A stretch of DNA of 64,000 bases from Planctomycetes bacterium MalM25 (GTDB taxonomy: Bacteria; Planctomycetota; Planctomycetia; Pirellulales; Lacipirellulaceae), in NCBI GenBank assembly GCA_007745835.1, contig CP036424.1:2007001-2071000 (forward strand), read 5' to 3'. Of this stretch, positions 17,061 through 26,202 are shown piece after piece (position 1 is the first letter of the stretch; the number at the start of each line of letters is the position of its first letter). The translations under genes and the position numbers were made by a program. Below the pieces are notes generated by a model that made no database searches, was not told the origin of the DNA, and saw nothing but the letters and a program-made list of their open reading frames with translations.

Positions 17061-19262
17061 TTATCGCAGAAACGCTTCGTGGAGTCCCCCATCGACGTTG
17101 ATGACCTGGCCGGTCGTCTTGCTCGAGCGATCCGACAAGAGGAAGTAGGCGGCTTCCGCTTGATCGCGGGGAGTGATCGGTTGCTTGGTCAGCGTGCGTT
17201 GCGAGTAGAAGCCGGCGAGCTTGGAGCGCAGTTCGTCGTCGCCCTCCGCTTCCTCGAACGGGATCTCGTACTTTGTGAGCGAAGCGATCACCCGGTCGCG
17301 CGGGAACATGGTCGAGCCCTCGACCACCGTCGCCGGGGCGACCGCGTTCACCCGAACGTAGGGCGAGCACTCGATCGCCAACTCACGCACCAAGTGGTTA
17401 GCGGCCGCCTTCGAGGTGTCGTAGGCAACCGAGCCTTTCTTCGACACAACCGCGTTGACGCTCGTCGTGAGGACCACCGAACCGTTCAGCCCCTGGTCGC
17501 GGAACAGCCGTTTGGCCTCGTCGACCACGTTGTAGGCGCCGTGGACGTTGACCTCGAAGGTCAGACGCCAAGCGTCGTCGGACAGGTTGCCCTCACGGTC
17601 GGGCGGCAAGAACACGCCGGCGGTGACGAGCAGGTGATCGACACCGCCGTAGGCGAGGGTCGAGGTTCTGAGGAGGTCGCGGATCGACTCCCGGTCGGTG
17701 ATGTTGACACCAACCCCGAGGGCGGGGCCGCAGCCCGACACGCCCGAGCCCGCGACGCCGATGCCCTGGCCGTACTCGGCGGTCAGCTCGTCCGCGGTCG
17801 CCTGGGCGGCGTCGGCGTTGAGGTCGGCACACACGACGTGGGCACCCTCCTTCGCCAAGCGGTGGGCGGCCTCTTTCCCGATGCCCGAGCCGGCCCCCAC
17901 GACGATCACGACCCGTCGCGCCAGCTCCTTCTCGGCGGGCATCCGCTGGAGCTTGGCCTCCTCGAGAAGCCAGTACTCGATGTCGAACGCCTCCTGTTGA
18001 GGCAGGGCGATGTACTCGTCGATCGCCTCGGCTCCGCGCATCACCTCGACGGCACAGTTGTAGAACTCGGCCGTGACACGCGACTCGCTCTTGTTCTTGC
18101 CCCAGGCAACCATGCCCACGCCGGGGATGAGCACGACGCTCGGGTTCGGGTTCCGCATCGCCGGAGAGTCGGCGTGCTTGCAGCGATCGTAGTACGCGGC
18201 GTAGTCCTCGCGGTACTTGGCCATGCCCTCGACGAGCTTCTGCTTCAGCTCCTCGACGCCCTCACGCGCCGGGTCCCAATCCACGTAGAGCGGCTTGATC
18301 TTGGTCCGCAAGAAGTGGTCCGGGCAGCTGGTGCCCAGCTCCGCCAGCCGCGGTGCGTCGTGCGAGTTGACGAACCGCTGGATGGTCGCGTCGGTCTGCA
18401 CGGTCCCGATCAGACGCTGCCCTTCGTGCGTCACCTGCCCTCGCAACCAAGGAAGCAACTCGGCGAGCAAGCCGTCTCGGTCGCCCTCGGCGACCGGTTC
18501 GTGCTTGGCGCCGCCAAAGGTTTGGGCCCCCTTGTCGTGCTGCTCAATGTAGCGAGCCGCTTTCTCGATCAGCGAGAGGGTCAGCTCGTAGCACTCACGG
18601 TCGTCATCGGCCCAGTTGATCAGGCCGTGTTGGCCCATCACCAGGCCCTTGAGCGACGGGTTCGCCTCCGCTTCCTTCTGCATGACCAAACCGAGCTCGA
18701 ACCCGGGACGCAGCCAAGGCACCCAGCCGATCTCGCCGCCGAAGATCTCCTGCGTGAGCTTCTCGCTGTTACGGCTCGCGGCGACCGCGATCACGCTGTT
18801 GGGGTGCATGTGATCGACGTGGCGGGCGGGCAGGAACCCGTGTAGCGGGGTGTCGATCGACGACGCGCGGGGGTTCAGGTTGAAGGTGCAATGCGGGAAG
18901 TACCCGACCATGGCGTCTTCGGCCGGGGTCTTGGGGCCTCTCTCTTCCGCGGCAGCGTACGTCTTCTGAAGGCCGAGCAGCTTGTCCATGTGAAGCGAGG
19001 CAAAGTTGACCGCCTTGCTGGTCCGCAGGTCCCCGCCGGAGCCCTTCACCCACAGGACGTCGGACTCTTCCCCAGTCAGCGGATCAACCTCGAACACCTT
19101 CGACGACGTGTTGCCGCCACCGGTGTTGGTGATCCGCTGGTCCGCCCCCAGGCAGTTCGAGCGGTAGACCAAGCGCTCGAGCGGCGAGAGCCCCTCCGTT
19201 TCTGATTCGTCCCAGTGGCGGGTGACGTGCTGCAGTTCGTCGAGGAGAGTGGTTTCAGCCAT
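17061..19262 (-). CDS. Bifunctional rhamnulose-1-phosphate aldolase / lactaldehyde dehydrogenase
   Basis: A 733-residue fusion. Residues 1 to about 430 form a class II aldolase/adducin-type domain with the zinc-binding RHVDHMHP motif (about 167-174). Residues from about 445 on form a short-chain dehydrogenase with the nucleotide-binding VVGAGSGIGKEA and the catalytic YDTSKAAANHL (Tyr and Lys of YxxxK). It should split rhamnulose-1-phosphate into DHAP and L-lactaldehyde and then oxidise lactaldehyde to L-lactate with NAD+. This is the RhaD/RhaE-type bifunctional enzyme known from several bacteria, so no separate aldolase or lactaldehyde dehydrogenase is needed. It is the first gene of the operon and is divergent from the regulator. 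Confidence 0.93.
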   Translation of the reverse strand: MAETTLLDELQHVTRHWDESETEGLSPLERLVYRSNCLGADQRITNTGGGNTSSKVFEVDPLTGEESDVLWVKGSGGDLRTSKAVNFASLHMDKLLGLQKTYAAAEERGPKTPAEDAMVGYFPHCTFNLNPRASSIDTPLHGFLPARHVDHMHPNSVIAVAASRNSEKLTQEIFGGEIGWVPWLRPGFELGLVMQKEAEANPSLKGLVMGQHGLINWADDDRECYELTLSLIEKAARYIEQHDKGAQTFGGAKHEPVAEGDRDGLLAELLPWLRGQVTHEGQRLIGTVQTDATIQRFVNSHDAPRLAELGTSCPDHFLRTKIKPLYVDWDPAREGVEELKQKLVEGMAKYREDYAAYYDRCKHADSPAMRNPNPSVVLIPGVGMVAWGKNKSESRVTAEFYNCAVEVMRGAEAIDEYIALPQQEAFDIEYWLLEEAKLQRMPAEKELARRVVIVVGAGSGIGKEAAHRLAKEGAHVVCADLNADAAQATADELTAEYGQGIGVAGSGVSGCGPALGVGVNITDRESIRDLLRTSTLAYGGVDHLLVTAGVFLPPDREGNLSDDAWRLTFEVNVHGAYNVVDEAKRLFRDQGLNGSVVLTTSVNAVVSKKGSVAYDTSKAAANHLVRELAIECSPYVRVNAVAPATVVEGSTMFPRDRVIASLTKYEIPFEEAEGDDELRSKLAGFYSQRTLTKQPITPRDQAEAAYFLLSDRSSKTTGQVINVDGGLHEAFLR

Positions 19263-19304
19263 GGAGAGAAGGTGGGTTTGCGTTGGTTTGCGCGCGGCTT
19301 TTTC

Positions 19305-19332
19305 TTGCCAAGGTCGCAGAATGGCCTATAAT
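19305..19332 (+). promoter_or_regulatory. Predicted sigma70-type promoter of the DeoR regulator gene
   Basis: TTGCCA (19305-19310) and a perfect TATAAT (19327-19332) are separated by 16 bases. This would start transcription near 19339, about 37 bases ahead of the regulator's ATG. The position in the divergent gap between the rhamnose operon and its likely regulator supports it; planctomycete promoters are poorly defined, so this rests on consensus match alone. Confidence 0.5.
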
Positions 19333-19341
19333 GCAACAAAT

Positions 19342-19353
19342 GTCAACATTGAC
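19342..19353. promoter_or_regulatory. Candidate operator: inverted repeat GTCAA-CA-TTGAC
   Basis: A perfect 5-bp inverted repeat with a two-base centre lies just downstream of the predicted promoter and inside the 113-bp divergent gap. CAAC and GTTG sequences flank it on either side. It is the best candidate in the gap for binding by the adjacent DeoR-type protein, which would then control both its own gene and the rhamnose operon. Confidence 0.4.
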
Positions 19354-19375
19354 TCGTTGAAGTTTGTGGTTATTG

Positions 19376-20107
19376 ATGCTCGCAACCGAAAGACGCTCTC
19401 AGATCCTTCAGCTCCTGGATTCCTCCGGTGCCGTCCAAGTCACGCGACTTGCGGAAGACCTGGAGGTCACGGACGAAACGATCCGGCGTGACCTCGCCAA
19501 GCTGATGGACGAGGGGCTCGCGGTTCGCACGCACGGCGGCGCTGTTCGCCCCGAGGCGGGTCTGCACGATGCCCCGTTCGCGCAGCGTCAAGTGATGAAC
19601 GTCGAGGCGAAGCGCGCCATCGCCACCGAAGCGGCCAAGCTGGTCCAGCCGGGCGACGTCATCGGTATCGACGCCTCGACGACGGGCTTTGAGCTGGCTC
19701 GGATCCTCCGCAACCTCACGCCGTCGTCGCCCATCACGGTGGTATCGAACGGGCTCGACGTCGCTAAGGTCCTGGCGGGGCGTGACGGTTTCCGCATCAT
19801 CTCGACCGGCGGCGAGCTCGACAACGAGGGGACCAGCTTCACCGGGACGATCGCCGAATCTTCACTGCGCCAATTCGCCCTGCGGCGTGCCTTCATGTCA
19901 TGCAAGGGCTTCGACAAGGAACGCGGCCCGAGTGAGGCGTCCCTCGATCACGCCGCCATAAAAAGAACCATGCTTTCGGCTGCCGACGAGTCTATCTTGC
20001 TAGTGGACACGTCTAAGATTGGCTTGCCTTCAATCTGCTTCGTTGCCGAGCCGGCGTCCTACACCAGGATCGTTACGGAGAGCTCTGAGCAAGAGGCATT
20101 AAAATGA
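19376..20107 (+). CDS. DeoR/GlpR-family transcriptional regulator
   Basis: About 243 residues. The N-terminal winged helix-turn-helix (about 5-55) includes LAEDLEVTDETIRRDLAKL, the DeoR signature. The C-terminal sugar-phosphate-sensing domain (about 75-235) has GDVIGIDASTTGFELARIL and the later LVDTSKIG block. The ATG at 19376 is chosen over an upstream TTG at 19364. Members of this family are usually repressors released by a phosphorylated sugar; here rhamnulose-1-phosphate is the obvious candidate because the gene is divergent from the rhamnose operon. Being of DeoR rather than AraC (RhaS/RhaR) type, it differs from the enterobacterial arrangement. Confidence 0.92.
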   Translation: MLATERRSQILQLLDSSGAVQVTRLAEDLEVTDETIRRDLAKLMDEGLAVRTHGGAVRPEAGLHDAPFAQRQVMNVEAKRAIATEAAKLVQPGDVIGIDASTTGFELARILRNLTPSSPITVVSNGLDVAKVLAGRDGFRIISTGGELDNEGTSFTGTIAESSLRQFALRRAFMSCKGFDKERGPSEASLDHAAIKRTMLSAADESILLVDTSKIGLPSICFVAEPASYTRIVTESSEQEALK

Positions 20108-20234
20108 ACTTATACGGGTAAGATACATTCGTCTCGAGCCGGAGCGGTTGGCTCTCTCTCCTCCTCGTTGAGTCAATCTTTCGGTTGGATTCTGTCTAGA
20201 GATTAGTGGGGGTATCTAGTCGTTTGTGCACGAT

Positions 20235-23200
20235 CTATGGCATAGCTGTGGTTAAGATCAGATTCTGTATGACTTCAGGCGTAGCGTGTCGGTCTCCTCT
20301 TTGATCGGCGCCCGTCATCCACCAGCAAAGCATGCCAGCGTCAGAGCAGTCGAACTTGTTCCGCTGAAACTCTACGACGCCGTCTCTTTCAGCGTAGAGC
20401 AGCTGGTCCCATAACCAACCCACATCAGAATCGGTATGGTTGCATGCCCAGTCCCAAGGACTCTTTGCTGTTTGGAGCAGTGTATTCTGATCGCCTATCT
20501 GATGCTCCTTGACACCGAAGCCAAGGATGTCAGTCCATTGAAAAAAATCTCCGCTGTCGTCGTTCGCTGGATGGTGCGACACGACATGCACATGCTCAAT
20601 ATTGGAACGCTGCGACCCGCGAAGAGCGAAGCCGATGATGTCTGGCTCGCCCGCCTCGATTATCCACAATGGGTCGTTGGCGGTAGACGCATCGATAGCT
20701 TTCCGCAGGTCTTCAACCGCGGCTTCCTGCTCCTGCCTACAGTTGTAGTGACGCACCAAATTCCTGTAAGGACCGAATCGAGCGAGCCCCTCTCGGCACA
20801 CTTTGTCCAGGACTTTCTGGCGGCGAAGCTCGTCAGATTTCGTGATGCGACTGCTAGGCCGCAGGTCGCATGAGTGTGAAAGATGAGTCAACCTATCCTG
20901 CAAGCCAGCCCTGCCAAGCAAGCCAAGCATGACCGCGGTGGCACCGATGTCGTCGGGATCAGGGGAATTGCCATCTACTACTATCGCCAGGCGACCCACG
21001 GGGGGCTTCAAGGGTGTCACGCGCTGTGCTGCATCATGGTCTTGAGGCGTATTGATTCTCCATTCAATATGGTGGTCGCCTGCCTGCATTGCGATCCTGT
21101 TCTTTGGCAAGTGTTTGGCATTGCCATTCCATACAATACCACTGATGTTCGGCGGAAGGCGTACCTCAGCGACCGAGTTCGCCGGGATCGTGAATTTCCA
21201 TGTCACCCGCTTTTTCTCTTGCTTCCAGGAACTCTTAACGGTGCCGTAAGGCGTCTTCATGGTCGCTGCGACCGACTCCAAATCTTGTGGGATGAACGGC
21301 TGAAGCAACAGTCGTCGAAACCCCGCTTCCTCAGGGTGGCAGCGGATGCCCGCCAGGTAGTTCAGCATCCAGGCGGTGGGGTGGTTCATGGCGTGGTGAT
21401 CAAGCGAACGCTGTGTTTGTCGAACCCTTGAGATGCCGATGAACCTTTCAAAGATCGTCGTGGCGTCGTAGTCACGTATGCTCTGCGCCACACCCGGGTA
21501 GTCGGGATTTTTGAGCATGCGCAGTGCCAGATCGACGTGGCCGTGCTCGGTGAGCTGAGGGTAGATGAAGTAGGACATAAAGCCGCCGTCAAACTTCGCC
21601 CCATTGTCCTCGTAGACCTTCGCCAACGACTTGGCGACGGCCTTCTCTTCAGCCGGATCGAACACGTCAAACGCCAAGGCCAGGCTGTCGTGCGTGCCGT
21701 TGCCCAGAGTCTGATCCTGCTCGTCGTAGTACGTCTCGCGGATCGACTTTCGGATGCCCTCGGCGAGGCGTCGACTCCATTGGGCATCGATTGAATGGCC
21801 GAGTGCCTCGGCCATCTGACCGAACCGATCCGCGGCCGCAAAGAAGTTTAGCGCAGCGATCAGCCGGTTGTCCGCTGGGGCACGGGGCACCTCTTGCGGG
21901 GCGGCGTGATCACCGTAGCGGTGAAGGCGTGGCAGCAACTTGTCGGACGCCTTCTCGAAGTACCTCAAGAACCGCCGCATCGCTTCGTAGTGATCGGCGG
22001 CGGTCTGCAGGTCGCCGTTCAGGCGGTAGCTGTGCCAGGCGATGAACAGAGGAGAAACAGCCCAAGTGAAGTCCCCCGCTGAGTTGGTGGCGCGCAGCCC
22101 GACTCCAACCCTGCCCGGAATGCCGTTCCGGTCCATTGGCGGTGTGTAGAAGAGCCGCACCTGCTGCCGGTAGAAGGACGCCGACTCCAAGGCTTGCATG
22201 CCGGTCGACCACGATGAATGCAGGTCGCCCCCCCACAGGCATTTCTCTCGGTGCGGGCAGTCCTCCAGCACGGAGTGCATGTTGTTGAGGTGCGTCTGGA
22301 CGCCCATACCGAAGATTCGATCAAGCAGGGGGTCGGACGATTCAAACGTCGCTTTGATCGGGGCGTCCGTGTGGACGACCAACCCCTTGATCTGCCCCGC
22401 GGTCGGCGGCTCGCTCAGGCCGTGAACCTCGGCGTACCGGAAGCCGTGGTAGCTGAAGTAGGGACGCCAGTCATGAGGCTTCCCATCGGCGATAATATGA
22501 TGATTCTGCGGCGAAGCGTGGCAGTTCCAGAACGAGTAGGGAACGTTATCGAGGCGGCGCCCCTCCTTGTCGAGCATCTCCGAGCAACGAACACGCAGGA
22601 CGGTCCCTGCTGGCTCGTGGAAGCGTAGGCCGACCCAACCACTGATGTTCTGGCCCAGGTCAACGATCCAGGTCTTCTCTCCGACGCGCCAGGTTCTAAC
22701 CGGATCGATCTCACGCACGACGCGGATCGGGGGCTGGTCTTGTGCGATCAACCGGGGCGACAGCGCCTCGACGGTCTGTACCGGCTCCCAGCCCGCGGGT
22801 GTCCCCGGCCTCTGCCATTCTGTGTGCCAATCTCGGTAGTCGATGTCGTCGCCGAGGAAGACGTTGGACCGTAAGACGCCCGACGGCTTCCATCGCCAGC
22901 CTTCGCTAGTCACGACATGGTCAAGCGTCCCATCCGCGTAGCGGACCTCCAGGTACGCACGCAAGCCTGGCTTGCCATACCGGTGGCGTGAGTGGGAAAA
23001 CCAGCGATCGTTGTTGTACCAACCATCCCCCAGCAGCACCGACAGGGCGTTGCTCCCCCGCCGCAGATTATTCGTCACGTCGAACACCGAGTAGTGTGCG
23101 AACTGTGGGTAGTCGGTTTGGCCGGGATCGAGCACGTGATCCCCCACCTTCTCGCCGTTGAGGTAGGGCTCGTTGTATCCCAGGCCGCACACGTATAGCC

Positions 23201-24236
23201 GGGCAGAAGTCGGCTGCTTGGTGACCTCGAAGTCTTTCTTGTACCAGGCCGCTCCGAGTGGGGCCCGGGGGGAGATCATCGCCTCTCCCAGGGGGGCCTC
23301 GCCGTGCTCGCACACAACTTTTGCCGGTGTTTTCCGCTGCCCCATTTTGGCGATCCAATCGTCGTCTGACTTGACGATCTGCTGGCTGCCGTCGGCGAAG
23401 ACTACCTGCATGCCGAAGGAGACGGGCGTTCCCGGGTCGCAATCGGTCAGGGTGATGCGAACCTCGTTTTCGGGCCGCAGGTAGAAACCGTAGTCTTTGT
23501 AGTTGATCGTCGGTGGGCCCTCCGGGCCGCTGAGTCCAGCTCGACCATTGACCTCGACCTGGATCGCTCCCTTCTTCACGTGGCTCCACCACGTGCCTGC
23601 GTAGACGACTTCCTTGTCGGGCAGTGAAAACTTGAGATGGTAGCTCGCGTCCTCTGCTTGGCTGGATTGCCTGTCCGCAGCGATCCAGTCGCCCATAACG
23701 TGAGGTGGTCCGCGTTCCACATCGATCTCTCGTGTGCAGGAGATCCACTCCGCGCCCTGCCAAGCCGCATCGTCCAAGAGCCCCGCGTCGAACCACGACG
23801 GTTCGGACCAAGGCGAGAGGTCGCCTTGGTCGTCCTGGATGCGGACACGCCAGTGGATGCGCTGCTTCGCCGAGAACGGCTTGCCGGCGTAAGGGATGGC
23901 GACTGATTCCGCAGCCCGCACCCAGCCGCTATCCCAGAAATCGGGTGCCGACAGCCGGGACGCTGTGCTGGCGGCCTGGATGCGATAGGCGCGTTGCGCT
24001 AGCCCCGCCCGGCCGCCCTCCAGCCGCCATGAGAGCATAGGGTCGGCGCGATCGACGGCGAGCGGCGTGACGCGCAGGTCGCACTTCAAACCCACCACCA
24101 CGGCGTGATCGCCAGAAGACGATGCGGGGGTGACTAAGAGGGCGAGTGCCAACGCCCCAACCAGGTTGCTAGCTGAATGCTTCAAGACGCCGGCCTTATT
24201 CTGGGAGTGATAGGGACCGCTTTCCCCGCTCTTCAT
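20235..24236 (-). CDS. GH78 alpha-L-rhamnosidase fused to a nucleoside-hydrolase-like C-terminal domain
   Basis: A 1333-residue exported protein. Residues from about 40 to 1075 follow the standard GH78 layout: Ig-like domain (LSWRLEGGRAGLAQRAYRI), CBM67-type region, N-domain with LLGDGWYNNDRW, and a six-hairpin catalytic domain whose motif is DCPHREKCLWGGD (about residues 640-652), with acidic residues at the expected spacing. From residue 1082 to the end is an extra domain beginning RLAIVVDGNSPDPDDIGA and later WIIEAGEPDIIGFAL. The D-x-D-D cluster resembles the nucleoside hydrolase fold. The rhamnosidase function is well supported; the C-terminal domain's activity is unknown. It is 13 bases downstream of the GH10-like gene. 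Confidence 0.9.
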   Translation of the reverse strand: MKSGESGPYHSQNKAGVLKHSASNLVGALALALLVTPASSSGDHAVVVGLKCDLRVTPLAVDRADPMLSWRLEGGRAGLAQRAYRIQAASTASRLSAPDFWDSGWVRAAESVAIPYAGKPFSAKQRIHWRVRIQDDQGDLSPWSEPSWFDAGLLDDAAWQGAEWISCTREIDVERGPPHVMGDWIAADRQSSQAEDASYHLKFSLPDKEVVYAGTWWSHVKKGAIQVEVNGRAGLSGPEGPPTINYKDYGFYLRPENEVRITLTDCDPGTPVSFGMQVVFADGSQQIVKSDDDWIAKMGQRKTPAKVVCEHGEAPLGEAMISPRAPLGAAWYKKDFEVTKQPTSARLYVCGLGYNEPYLNGEKVGDHVLDPGQTDYPQFAHYSVFDVTNNLRRGSNALSVLLGDGWYNNDRWFSHSRHRYGKPGLRAYLEVRYADGTLDHVVTSEGWRWKPSGVLRSNVFLGDDIDYRDWHTEWQRPGTPAGWEPVQTVEALSPRLIAQDQPPIRVVREIDPVRTWRVGEKTWIVDLGQNISGWVGLRFHEPAGTVLRVRCSEMLDKEGRRLDNVPYSFWNCHASPQNHHIIADGKPHDWRPYFSYHGFRYAEVHGLSEPPTAGQIKGLVVHTDAPIKATFESSDPLLDRIFGMGVQTHLNNMHSVLEDCPHREKCLWGGDLHSSWSTGMQALESASFYRQQVRLFYTPPMDRNGIPGRVGVGLRATNSAGDFTWAVSPLFIAWHSYRLNGDLQTAADHYEAMRRFLRYFEKASDKLLPRLHRYGDHAAPQEVPRAPADNRLIAALNFFAAADRFGQMAEALGHSIDAQWSRRLAEGIRKSIRETYYDEQDQTLGNGTHDSLALAFDVFDPAEEKAVAKSLAKVYEDNGAKFDGGFMSYFIYPQLTEHGHVDLALRMLKNPDYPGVAQSIRDYDATTIFERFIGISRVRQTQRSLDHHAMNHPTAWMLNYLAGIRCHPEEAGFRRLLLQPFIPQDLESVAATMKTPYGTVKSSWKQEKKRVTWKFTIPANSVAEVRLPPNISGIVWNGNAKHLPKNRIAMQAGDHHIEWRINTPQDHDAAQRVTPLKPPVGRLAIVVDGNSPDPDDIGATAVMLGLLGRAGLQDRLTHLSHSCDLRPSSRITKSDELRRQKVLDKVCREGLARFGPYRNLVRHYNCRQEQEAAVEDLRKAIDASTANDPLWIIEAGEPDIIGFALRGSQRSNIEHVHVVSHHPANDDSGDFFQWTDILGFGVKEHQIGDQNTLLQTAKSPWDWACNHTDSDVGWLWDQLLYAERDGVVEFQRNKFDCSDAGMLCWWMTGADQRGDRHATPEVIQNLILTTAMP

Positions 24237-24249
24237 TGACTTGTCTTGA

Positions 24250-26139
24250 TCACTTCAGCTGCAAGGTGAGGTTGGCGCCTTCGCGACTCAAGGTGAAGCT
24301 CTGCTCTACAGTAGCGCCGTCGTGTACAGCTTTCGCTGTATAGGTCCCAAGGTAACCCCGCACCCGGCAGGTGCCCTGCGAGTCGGTCGTAACGGACTCG
24401 TCGGTCCACCACTGCTTGGTCACCAGGTCGACGAAGACTTCTCCTGAGGGCTTCAGCTTCCAATCACTTCTCCACAGAGCCGCCGAGGGCTTCCAGTGCA
24501 TCGGCTCCCAGAACCCCCACTGAATGATCGCCTCAAAGCTGGGGTGGCTGAAGGTAGCGATCATGACATCACGGTAGTAATCGGCCTGCAGCTCGTCGTC
24601 ATCTCCCGCTTCGACATCGAACTCGCTCAGCTGGAGCCGCGGCGCCATTTGCGCGAACTCGTCGTAAACTACGAGCAGCTCCTCCGGTGGGGTCAGCGTG
24701 GTCAGTCCAAAGTGGGCCATGAACCCAACCACGTCGGGCGACTGGCCCTGCGCGTTCAGGAATCGGATGATTTTCTTGTACGGTTCTCGCTTGTAGCCGT
24801 CCGGAAGGACCTTGCCTTCGTTGATGGCGTGCGTCGCTTCGGGTGCGAGGCGGCGGGCCTCGGCGAGTATCTGGGCGTAGATCTCGGGGCCACCATACTC
24901 TCGCTCGTAGGTGTGTTTCCCCCAGCCGACGATGTGGTTGATGGTGTCCCATTCGGAAACGAACGGGGCCGTTGCGGGCAGCACATCGGCCATGTGCTCC
25001 CAGAGCCACACGCGGTGCGACGCCGGATCACCGACGAACGGTTTCTCGTCCGCGTTGAAGTCCATCGGAGCCCAGGCGATGTAGTGCCCGCGGACCTTGA
25101 TGTGGTTGGCTTGCAACCACGGCACGGTCCGCTCGAAGAGGATCCTCCGCTTCCTTTGCCAGCCTTGATCCTCACTCTTCGATCGTTTCCAGTTGCCCGG
25201 ACGCAGCTCGGACTCGAAGGTCACGCGGTCGTAGTACTTCTTGACGACCTCGCGATACTTCTGGGCGTCTTCCCAGGTGACCGTCACTTTCCCTTTGGGC
25301 CGGATTGGGAACTCGCTCTTATCGGCCCCAAGCACTTCGGAGTTGACCGCGTTGCCGAAACCGAAGGCGTGCCGTCGCATCGCGATCGTGACGTGTGCGT
25401 TTGCGACCGGGTCGCCGTTGGCGTCGAGGACCCGAACGGCGATGTCCCCCTTGCGGATCTTCTCGATCCGCTCCAAGGCTTTTTGGCGCCACGGCGCGTC
25501 GGACTCGCGTCCTCGGTACATCACGGTTGATCTGGGCAACTCCGCGATGTCGTGATCGGGTCCGTAGTTGAGCAGTTGCAGGTCCGCGATCTCGGTGACC
25601 TTTCCCGCCTCACCCAGGTCGATGCGGAGGTGGCTGTCCACCGGGTTATGATCCAGCTGCGCCACGAACGACCGCACGTGCTGCTTCCACTCACGATACG
25701 CCGACAGCCGATAGGTGTAGCCCGACTCCTCTCCGGCGTTGACCGAGAAGCACGCGTTATTGGGCTGACCGCCGGCATGTGGGCGGCGAATCCAGAACGA
25801 GATCAGCACGACGTCGCCCCGCCGGATAGGCCGGTTAATCGAAGCCAGCACTTGCACGTTCTCCGCCTCGCTCATCCGTTCGCTGGATTCGACGCGATAC
25901 GCTCGCTGAGAAGGCGTGCCCGGTGCGGACGTCCACCGGCCACTCGCCTCGACGTTCTGCGAGCGCAAGCTCAACGCTTGCTCCGGTCCGAACGAGAGCA
26001 CCGGGTCGCCCCCCTCGGGGTGAGTGATTGGCGACGCCCCGAGCGCGCTCAACCCGCCCCAACCGCACGCCGCAATAGCCAGCCCAACGAGCGTGGATCG
26101 GATCCCAGGATTGCGAGGGCAGCGTGCTCGTTTGTGCAT
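24250..26139 (-). CDS. GH10-like glycoside hydrolase with an N-terminal carbohydrate-binding region
   Basis: A 629-residue exported protein. After the signal peptide (about 1-35) comes a jelly-roll carbohydrate-binding-like region (about 40-200), then a GH10-type TIM barrel beginning near HAFGFGNAVNSE, with KVRGHYIAW in the middle. The usual WDVVNE segment reads EWDTINHIVGWG (about residue 400), so the general acid/base Glu is replaced by His, whereas the nucleophile strand LQLSEFDVE (about residue 506) keeps its Glu. The C-terminal GFWEPMHW block is also GH10-like. It may act on a xylose-containing or related polymer, or bind without cleaving it. It lies between the sulfatase and the rhamnosidase fusion in one operon. 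Confidence 0.8.
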   Translation of the reverse strand: MHKRARCPRNPGIRSTLVGLAIAACGWGGLSALGASPITHPEGGDPVLSFGPEQALSLRSQNVEASGRWTSAPGTPSQRAYRVESSERMSEAENVQVLASINRPIRRGDVVLISFWIRRPHAGGQPNNACFSVNAGEESGYTYRLSAYREWKQHVRSFVAQLDHNPVDSHLRIDLGEAGKVTEIADLQLLNYGPDHDIAELPRSTVMYRGRESDAPWRQKALERIEKIRKGDIAVRVLDANGDPVANAHVTIAMRRHAFGFGNAVNSEVLGADKSEFPIRPKGKVTVTWEDAQKYREVVKKYYDRVTFESELRPGNWKRSKSEDQGWQRKRRILFERTVPWLQANHIKVRGHYIAWAPMDFNADEKPFVGDPASHRVWLWEHMADVLPATAPFVSEWDTINHIVGWGKHTYEREYGGPEIYAQILAEARRLAPEATHAINEGKVLPDGYKREPYKKIIRFLNAQGQSPDVVGFMAHFGLTTLTPPEELLVVYDEFAQMAPRLQLSEFDVEAGDDDELQADYYRDVMIATFSHPSFEAIIQWGFWEPMHWKPSAALWRSDWKLKPSGEVFVDLVTKQWWTDESVTTDSQGTCRVRGYLGTYTAKAVHDGATVEQSFTLSREGANLTLQLK

Positions 26140-26202
26140 CTTGAAGAGAGGGCTTAGGAGCTTGCGTCAACCATGGCAAAAGGGTTGCTCCTGGGCTGCG
26201 GA

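Noticed and set aside
17079-18845. Plus-strand open frame of 588 residues
   Set aside because: Antisense to the aldolase/dehydrogenase gene, with no recognisable domain; explained by codon bias.
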